The translations under genes and the position numbers were made by a program. From Chloroflexota bacterium (GTDB lineage: Bacteria > Chloroflexota > Dormibacteria > Aeolococcales > Aeolococcaceae): a DNA stretch of 64,000 nt. The stretch spans positions 248,001 through 312,000 of the forward strand of contig VBIQ01000007.1 in assembly GCA_005880985.1 (NCBI GenBank). The letters are read 5' to 3'. Shown piece after piece: positions 58,454 to 64,000 of the stretch. Within the stretch, counting starts at the first letter, position 1. Every line of letters starts with the position of its first letter. The notes under the pieces were generated by a model that worked only from the letters and a program-made list of their open reading frames with translations, was not told the origin of the DNA and did no database searches.

Positions 58454-60507
58454 CGGCGACGCCACTGCCGCTCACCGCACCGCGCCGCAGCCTGTCGCGG
58501 CGGCTCCTCGGCGAAGAGGGTCATCCCGTCCTTCCGGTGGTGTCGCTCTTCCTGATCGTCTTCCTCGCCTACGCCGACCTGTCGGCCTCGGGCGTGCTGG
58601 CTCCCGACATCCGCGACACCTTCCACCTCAACGACGGGCAGATTCTGCTGATCGGTGGCGGCGCCGGCTTCCTCGCCACCTGCGCCGCGCTCCCCCTCGG
58701 CTACGCCGGCGATCGCATCTCCCGCATCGACATCGTGGTCGTGCTGGCGCTGGTGCTCGGCCTGGCGACGGTCGGCAGTGCCCTCGCCCCGGCCATCGTC
58801 CTCTTCGTGATCGCCCGTCTGTTCACCGGTGTCGGCGAGGTCTCCAACCTGCCCATCCAGCAGTCGCTTCTCGCCGACTGGTATCCGCAGCGAATGCGGC
58901 CGCGCGCCTTCGCGATGCACCGGATCGGCCAGCCGGCCGGGCTCGTCCTCGGCGCCTTGATCGCCGGGGGCGTCGCTCAGGTCAGCAACTGGCGCGTCGC
59001 GTTCGTGGTGGTGGGCATGCCCTCCTTCGCCTTCGCCTACGTCGCCGGAATGCTGCGTGATCCGGCGCGTGGCGCCCACGAGGGTCTGGCACACGTCCGC
59101 GGCCAGCCGGTTCGCCTGTCGGCGGCGATGCGGCGACTCTGGCTCAACCGCACCCTGCGGAGGGTGTGGATCGCCTCCTTCATCATCGGCGGCGCCTATA
59201 TTCCGCTGCTCACGCTCTTCCCGCTCTTCTACAAGGACGTGTACGGGATGGGCGACTTCCAACGCGGCGTCGCCGCCACGCTGTCGGGAATCGCACTGCT
59301 CCTCGGCCTGCTCGCCGGCGGCGTCCTGGGGCAGCGGCTCAGCGGCCGCACCGTGCGCGGTCAGCTGTACTACGCCGGCGCCTCGATCACCACCGCCTCA
59401 CTGGCGGTGGTGGCAGCGGCGATAGCCCACACCGCGGCGATGTCGGTCACGGCCGCGGTGGTGTCGAGCTTCCTCGGCGGCATCTACTACGCGCCGTTCA
59501 CCCAGGTGCTGGCGCTGGTCAGCCCGCCCCGGATACGCTCCACCGGCCTGGCCGGTGCAGAGTTCGCCCTCGGCCTGGGAACTCTGGTGGGCACCGCGCT
59601 CATCGGCAGCATCGCCACCGCCCACGGCGACCGCACAGCGTTGGCCACCGCCGGAGCACTTCTGGCCTTCGGTGGCCTGATCATCGGCAGCGCCATGACC
59701 AGCGCCTTCGAGGACGCGGTGGCGGCAGCGCGCGAGCTTGCGGTGCAGACTCGCCGCCGCAGCCCGGAGGAGGGCGCGACGCCGGCGCTCGAGGTGGTGG
59801 GCATCGAGTTCGCCTATGAAGGTAACCAGGTGCTCTTCGGCGCCAGTCTCGAGGTCCAGCCGGGTGAGACGGTGGGGCTGCTGGGCACCAACGGCGCCGG
59901 CAAGTCGACGGTGCTCAAGGTGGTGGCCGGCATCCTGCAGCCGCACCGCGGCGGTGTCTTCCACGCCGGTGTCGACATCACCGGAATGCCTCCCGAGGAG
60001 GTGGCCCGTCGCGGCATCGTGCTGATGCCCGGCGGCCGCGCCGTCTTCGCCAACCTCTCCGTGCGCGAGAACCTGCGGCTGGCGACGTGGCTCTACCGGC
60101 GCGAGCGCGAAGCGTCGCACGCAGCGATCGACGAGGCCCTCGAGCTCTTCCCCAAGCTCCAGGCCCGCATTGACCAGCCCGCCGCCCTGCTGTCGGGCGG
60201 GGAGCGGCAGATGCTCGGGGTGGCGCAGGCGCTGGTCTGCCGGCCCCAGCTGCTGCTCCTCGACGAGCTGACCCTGGGGCTCTCCCCTCGCATCGTCGAG
60301 GAGCTGATCGGCGTCGTCGCCGACCTGCGCAAGCGCGGCCTGACCCTGGTGGTGGTCGAGCAGTCTGTCAACATCGCCGCGCTGCTCTGCGAACGTGCCT
60401 ATTTCATGGAGAAGGGACGGGTCCGCTTCAGCGGGGCACCGCAGGACCTGTTGCGCCGTCCCGACCTGGTGCGCTCCGTCTTCCTGGGCGCGGTGACCGC
60501 GACATGA
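58450..60507 (+). CDS. MFS transporter fused to LivF-like ABC ATPase
   Basis: A 685-residue fusion. Residues about 25-430 form a 12-helix major facilitator (LPLGYAGDRISRIDIVVVLA loop signature, RLFTGVGEVSNLPIQQSLLADWY, spinster-like). Residues about 445-680 are an ABC ATPase of the LivF type with Walker A LLGTNGAGKST (about 477-487), LSGGERQMLGVAQAL and LLLLDELTLGLSP. Here the Walker B Glu is followed by Leu rather than Pro. A secondary transporter tethered to the ATPase of a primary transporter is very unusual. ATGA overlaps on both sides show one translational unit. Confidence 0.92.
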   Translation: MTATPLPLTAPRRSLSRRLLGEEGHPVLPVVSLFLIVFLAYADLSASGVLAPDIRDTFHLNDGQILLIGGGAGFLATCAALPLGYAGDRISRIDIVVVLALVLGLATVGSALAPAIVLFVIARLFTGVGEVSNLPIQQSLLADWYPQRMRPRAFAMHRIGQPAGLVLGALIAGGVAQVSNWRVAFVVVGMPSFAFAYVAGMLRDPARGAHEGLAHVRGQPVRLSAAMRRLWLNRTLRRVWIASFIIGGAYIPLLTLFPLFYKDVYGMGDFQRGVAATLSGIALLLGLLAGGVLGQRLSGRTVRGQLYYAGASITTASLAVVAAAIAHTAAMSVTAAVVSSFLGGIYYAPFTQVLALVSPPRIRSTGLAGAEFALGLGTLVGTALIGSIATAHGDRTALATAGALLAFGGLIIGSAMTSAFEDAVAAARELAVQTRRRSPEEGATPALEVVGIEFAYEGNQVLFGASLEVQPGETVGLLGTNGAGKSTVLKVVAGILQPHRGGVFHAGVDITGMPPEEVARRGIVLMPGGRAVFANLSVRENLRLATWLYRREREASHAAIDEALELFPKLQARIDQPAALLSGGERQMLGVAQALVCRPQLLLLDELTLGLSPRIVEELIGVVADLRKRGLTLVVVEQSVNIAALLCERAYFMEKGRVRFSGAPQDLLRRPDLVRSVFLGAVTAT

Positions 60508-62216
60508 GCATCGATCTCACCGGCCAGGTGGTGCGCCTCGACGGCGCCGCGCCACTGCTCACCGTCGAGGGACTGGGGGTGACCTTCGGCGGCCTGGCCG
60601 CCGTGTCTGACGTCAGTTTCGAGGTGCCGTCTGGTCAGCTGGTCGGGGTGATCGGCGCCAACGGCGCCGGCAAGACCACCATGTTCGACGCCATCAGCGG
60701 CCTGGTCCCCCACCACGGACGCGTCACCGTGGCCGGTGTGCCCGTCGATGGTCTGCCGCCCCAGATGCGGGCCCGGGCCGGCCTGGGGCGCTCCTTCCAG
60801 GATGCCCGCCTGTTCCCCGGCCTGACGGTGCGCGAGACCGTCTCGCTGGCGTTGCAGCGGCACGCCGAGGACCCCGGCATGTGCGCCGAGCTGATGGCAT
60901 GGCCCGGCGCCGTGATGAGAGAGCGGCGTTTGCGCGAGCAGGCGCAGCAGGCGGTGCATCTCTTCGGCCTGGACGCCTGGGCCGACACCTTCATCAGCGA
61001 GCTCTCCACCGGGACGCGGCGCATCGTCGACCTCGCCTGCGTCTACGCGCAGCAGCCCCGGGTGATCCTGCTCGACGAGCCCTCCTCGGGCATCGCCCAG
61101 CGCGAAGTCGAGGCGCTCGGCGAGGTGATCCTGCGACTGCGCGAGCTGGCAGGAGCAACCCTGCTGCTGGTCGAGCACGACGTGCCCCTGGTTCGACGCA
61201 TCGCCAACCGGGTGCTGGTGATGGAATCGGGCCGCCTCATCGCCGACGGACCGCCGGCGACAGTGCTCGAGCTGCCGGCGGTCATTGCCAGCTACCTCGG
61301 CACCGACGAGCGTGCCCTGCAGCGCTCAGGCGTCTCCGCCGCGGCACTGGTCGAGGTGGCTGAGCTGCCGGCCGAGGAGCGCACCGATGAGACGCAGCCG
61401 GCGCTGGCGGGCCTCCCGGCGCGCGACCAGTTCCGCGTCCCTTTCCGCCAGGTCGGCGAGATGGCCATGGCGGCGGCCGCGGCCCTGGTCGTGGCCGCGG
61501 TCGCCTTCCAGTCGCCGGCGCTGGAGACCGCCGCCCAACACCTGGCACCGAATCGCGCGCCGGCGGTAGCCGGTTCCGCTCCTCCGGCCGGGCCACCCGC
61601 CGCGCCGCCGGCGATCCCACTTCCGAATGCGCCTGCGGTCACCACGCCGATCGTCTTCCCCACACCTGACACGGGAGTGGTCGTCGTTCCCCCGGACACC
61701 GGGAGCACGTCGACGCCAACTCCGAAGCCGACGCCCACGCCCACCCCCTGCCCGGCACAGCAGCTCCAGCCGCTGTGCGATGTCCTGCCGCTGCCCGCGC
61801 TTCCGGTGACTCCGCTGGCGGGCCTGCCGTTGCAGGCGTCGAGTCCCGGCTACAGCTGGGTCCACGCCGCCACCGGCGGACCCTGGGTGCAGCTCCCTGC
61901 CGGCTGGCCGGTGACCGCCTGGGGGGCGACCGAATCGGTGCCCGCCGCCGGCGACAGCGGCACCCTCATGGCCTGGGGGCTGACCCCGGCAAAGCTATGG
62001 AGCCAGATGTCGGTGAGCTGGTGGCGCTCCACCACCGCGCCGTCTCGCAGCACCGCGTCGGGACCGCTGCCGCTGACCCTGGAACAGACGGAGTGGCTGC
62101 AGTCGACCTGCGACGGGACCCACTGCTATCTCTTCGTTGCCATCTCGGCGCCACGTGGCGGCGGCGCCGGCCCCACCCAGCTCGCGGTGGCGGCGGCCAG
62201 CCTGCGCCCCAGCTGA
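60504..62216 (+). CDS. LivG-like ABC ATPase with C-terminal membrane helix and extracellular domain
   Basis: A 570-residue protein. Residues about 18-265 are a LivG-type ATPase (Walker A GANGAGKTT, Q-loop GLGRSFQDARLFPGLTV, signature LSTGTRRIVDLA, Walker B VILLDEPSSG, switch His in VEHDVPLV). After a 50-residue linker there is one hydrophobic helix (about 320-338, AMAAAAALVVAAVAF). A Pro/Thr-rich stalk (about 345-415, TPKPTPTPTP) and a Trp-rich C-terminal domain of about 140 residues follow, with a possible disulphide (STCDGTHCYLF). If the helix spans the membrane, the last domain is outside. I do not recognise that domain. Confidence 0.88.
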   Translation: MSIDLTGQVVRLDGAAPLLTVEGLGVTFGGLAAVSDVSFEVPSGQLVGVIGANGAGKTTMFDAISGLVPHHGRVTVAGVPVDGLPPQMRARAGLGRSFQDARLFPGLTVRETVSLALQRHAEDPGMCAELMAWPGAVMRERRLREQAQQAVHLFGLDAWADTFISELSTGTRRIVDLACVYAQQPRVILLDEPSSGIAQREVEALGEVILRLRELAGATLLLVEHDVPLVRRIANRVLVMESGRLIADGPPATVLELPAVIASYLGTDERALQRSGVSAAALVEVAELPAEERTDETQPALAGLPARDQFRVPFRQVGEMAMAAAAALVVAAVAFQSPALETAAQHLAPNRAPAVAGSAPPAGPPAAPPAIPLPNAPAVTTPIVFPTPDTGVVVVPPDTGSTSTPTPKPTPTPTPCPAQQLQPLCDVLPLPALPVTPLAGLPLQASSPGYSWVHAATGGPWVQLPAGWPVTAWGATESVPAAGDSGTLMAWGLTPAKLWSQMSVSWWRSTTAPSRSTASGPLPLTLEQTEWLQSTCDGTHCYLFVAISAPRGGGAGPTQLAVAAASLRPS

Positions 62217-62271
62217 GCGAACGCTCCGGCCGGCCCTGGCGGCCGCCCTGCGGAGCGCCCCGACCTGGCGG

Positions 62272-64000
62272 CTAGTGCGGGCCGGCGAACATCTCGCCCA
62301 GCCGCGCCGCCACCGCCAGGTCTCCCTCGATTTCCATGCCGCCCTCGAGGAAGACCTGGCCGGGGTCGGCCTCGCCGGCGGCGAGCCGGGCGAAACGGGC
62401 CACCGGCATGCGGATGGTCACCGCCGGTCTGCTGGCGACACCGGGACGCGCCTCGGCGTGGCGGTCGGCGATCCGCAGGGTCCACGGCGTCACCCCCCGC
62501 CGTCCGGTCAGCTGGTACTGCACCTCGCCGCTGAAGCCGTGAGCGTGGTCGGGCTGGAAGCTGCGCTCCATGCCGCGGAAGAGCACCGTCAGCCCCGGGC
62601 GCGAGCCGACGATGCGGTCGAGCTGATAGTCGCTGCGCCCGCGGACCAGCCTGACGAAGGCGGCCTCTCCGGCACGCCGGGCGCGCGCTGCCAGGGCCGA
62701 GGGAACGCTGCCGTTGCCCGGTGCCGGCGCGCGATACACCGACGCTGCCGGCGACGGCTCACCCGCCGGGGTGACCAGGTACTCGGCGGGCGCTGACCGA
62801 GCCGGGCGGCGCCGGGCGAGAGCGCGCTCGCAGGCGGCGGCGAGGCACTCGCGCTTGGCCGCCTCGCGCTGCTCGACCGCCGCCGCGATGTCGGGGAGCA
62901 CGGTGCGGCCGAAGAGCTCGATGCTCTCGCAGATGTGCTCGTGCCGGTTGCCACCGGCCTGGCCGACGAAGATCACCTGATCGATTCCCGCGGCCTGGTA
63001 GCGCTGCAGCAGATCGGCCACCTGCCTCGGTGTGCCGATGGCGCCGCGCAGTGAGCCGAGACCCTGCTGCAGCAGCCGCACCGCCAGCGGCCCCTGGTCG
63101 GCGCTGACGATCTCGCGTGCGAACCCGCGCTCGTTGCGGTCGCGGTTGAACTGCTCCCAGAGGTTGGTGATCCCCGGCCGGTGCTCGCCGAACACGTAGT
63201 AGTGGGCCAGCGAGTAGCCGAAGAAGTGGCCGCCGTCGATGCCGCGGTCGATGGCGGTGGCCTCGTCCTCGTGACACATGAACGGCAGCACCACCGCGAC
63301 GTTGGGATTGACGGCGAATCCCGCCGCCACGCACTCGTCGGAGGCGATGATGCGGTAGTAGTCGTCGACCCACTGCTTGGCCTGCTCGGGCTCGACGAAG
63401 GAGAAGGAGAGCGCGCCGATCCCCTTGCGCGCGGCCAGCAGGATGCTCTCCCGGCGGCTGCACGCCATCCACAGCGGCGGATGCGGTCGCTGCTTGGGCT
63501 TGGGCACCACGTTGCGGGGAGGGAGCGAGAGGAACTGTCCCTGGTGACCGGCGAAGGGTGTCTCCACCAGCATGCGGGTCACCACGTCGAGCGACTCCTC
63601 CCATTGGGGGTGCTTGAGCTCCCGGTCGACGCCGAAGCCGCCCAGCTCCATCTGCGAGCTGGACTCGCCGGTGCCGAACTCCACCCGGCCGCCGGAGATC
63701 AGGTCGAGGGTGGCGATACGCTCGGCGACGCGGGCCGGGTGGTTGAAACCGGGGGGCAGCTGGACGATGCCGTGGCCGAGGCGGATCCGCGACGTCCGCT
63801 GGCTGGCGGCGGCGAGGAAGACCTCCGGCGCCGACGAGTGCGAGTACTCCTCGAGGAAGTGGTGCTCGACCTCCCAGACGGTGTCGAAGCCGGTGCGGTC
63901 GGCGAGCTCGACCTGCTCGAGGGCGTTGCCGAGGAGCCGCTCCTCGGCGCCGTCGTCCCAGGGGCGTGGCAGCTGGTGCTCGTAGAAGAGGCCGACCCGC
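62272..64000 (-). CDS. LLM-class flavin oxidoreductase fused to SCP2-like domain, 5' end missing
   Basis: The frame is open to the right edge, so the true start lies outside the window. The N-terminal roughly 400 residues are a luciferase-like flavin (FMN or F420) monooxygenase/reductase: RVGLFYEHQLPRPW, WEVEHHFLEEYSHS, RIRLGHGIVQLPPGFNHPAR, GRVEFGTGESS, then ADLLQRYQAAGIDQVIFVGQ. The C-terminal about 130 residues (FVRLVRGRSDYQLDRIVG, then PAVTIRMPVARFARLAAGEADPGQVFLEG) look like an SCP2 lipid-binding domain. Substrate presumably hydrophobic. It converges with the Liv-type operon. Confidence 0.85.
   Translation of the reverse strand, partial: RVGLFYEHQLPRPWDDGAEERLLGNALEQVELADRTGFDTVWEVEHHFLEEYSHSSAPEVFLAAASQRTSRIRLGHGIVQLPPGFNHPARVAERIATLDLISGGRVEFGTGESSSQMELGGFGVDRELKHPQWEESLDVVTRMLVETPFAGHQGQFLSLPPRNVVPKPKQRPHPPLWMACSRRESILLAARKGIGALSFSFVEPEQAKQWVDDYYRIIASDECVAAGFAVNPNVAVVLPFMCHEDEATAIDRGIDGGHFFGYSLAHYYVFGEHRPGITNLWEQFNRDRNERGFAREIVSADQGPLAVRLLQQGLGSLRGAIGTPRQVADLLQRYQAAGIDQVIFVGQAGGNRHEHICESIELFGRTVLPDIAAAVEQREAAKRECLAAACERALARRRPARSAPAEYLVTPAGEPSPAASVYRAPAPGNGSVPSALAARARRAGEAAFVRLVRGRSDYQLDRIVGSRPGLTVLFRGMERSFQPDHAHGFSGEVQYQLTGRRGVTPWTLRIADRHAEARPGVASRPAVTIRMPVARFARLAAGEADPGQVFLEGGMEIEGDLAVAARLGEMFAGPH

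Noticed and set aside
1-64000. CRISPR arrays, insertion sequences, phage genes, rRNA or tRNA genes
   Set aside because: No regularly spaced repeats, transposase or integrase motifs, or cloverleaf sequences were seen. The region reads as ordinary chromosome.

Overview
The window is about 70% GC chromosomal DNA from a free-living, aerobic, high-GC bacterium. The gene mix looks actinobacterial or deep terrabacterial, for example Candidatus Dormibacterota or high-GC Chloroflexota. It includes Ni-type superoxide dismutase with its protease, a wax-ester synthase/DGAT enzyme, TreY/TreZ, a flavin (LLM) oxidoreductase, DUF6457, an MpaB-type oxygenase and a glutamic (G1) peptidase. Taxonomy is inference; no rRNA or tRNA gene was found. 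Genes are packed tightly on both strands. There are no insertion sequences, phage genes or CRISPR arrays. Many start codons lie only 6-9 nt downstream of a TANNNT-like box, which suggests widespread leaderless transcription.

Layout. 1-2013: start of a complex I operon (nuoA-B-C-D, minus strand, nuoD cut by the window edge). 2079-8195: an SDR, a CBS-citrate synthase fusion, a DUF3048 lipoprotein, a patatin-like hydrolase and an alpha/beta hydrolase-DUF6457 pair. 8247-12711: treZ-treY for making trehalose from alpha-glucan, preceded by a 58-codon gene. 12860-23265: a zinc ribbon, a diiron ferritin-like protein, an EamA exporter, DUF72, a large conserved protein with a phosphorylase-like C-terminus, an O-methyltransferase, a secreted G1 peptidase, an epoxide-hydrolase-like enzyme, PAP2, a frameshifted PLP dehydratase and a wall-anchor-like secreted protein. 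23503-35268: lhr helicase, histidine phosphatase, zinc ribbon, MpaB-like oxygenase, divergent sodN/sodX, a CAP-domain protein with six 42-residue repeats behind a predicted cyclic-di-GMP-I riboswitch, a small CCGNHGQPGC protein, and WS/DGAT. 35348-46757: a giant cyclase-AAA-TPR regulator, an ALDH / acyl-AMP ligase / 5'-3' exonuclease cluster, thiD, aat, a PrmC-like methyltransferase and a lipoate-ligase-like protein. 46732-54362: pepN, a divergent MFS/MerR pair, and an SDR-SCP2-MBL cluster.

54458-62216 is the most unusual locus. It is a four-gene branched-chain-amino-acid-type (Liv) ABC transporter operon in which the parts are fused in odd ways. It encodes a long-spacer binding protein, a LivH-LivM permease fusion, an MFS transporter fused to a LivF-like ATPase, and a LivG-like ATPase that continues through a membrane helix and a Pro/Thr linker into a predicted outside domain. 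The last three genes overlap by ATGA. A flavin oxidoreductase fused to an SCP2 lipid-binding domain follows on the other strand and runs off the right edge.

Together the genes describe an aerobic heterotroph with trehalose, neutral-lipid/wax ester and sterol-carrier-type lipid functions, oxidative-stress defence, and regulation by cyclic nucleotides and possibly c-di-GMP.
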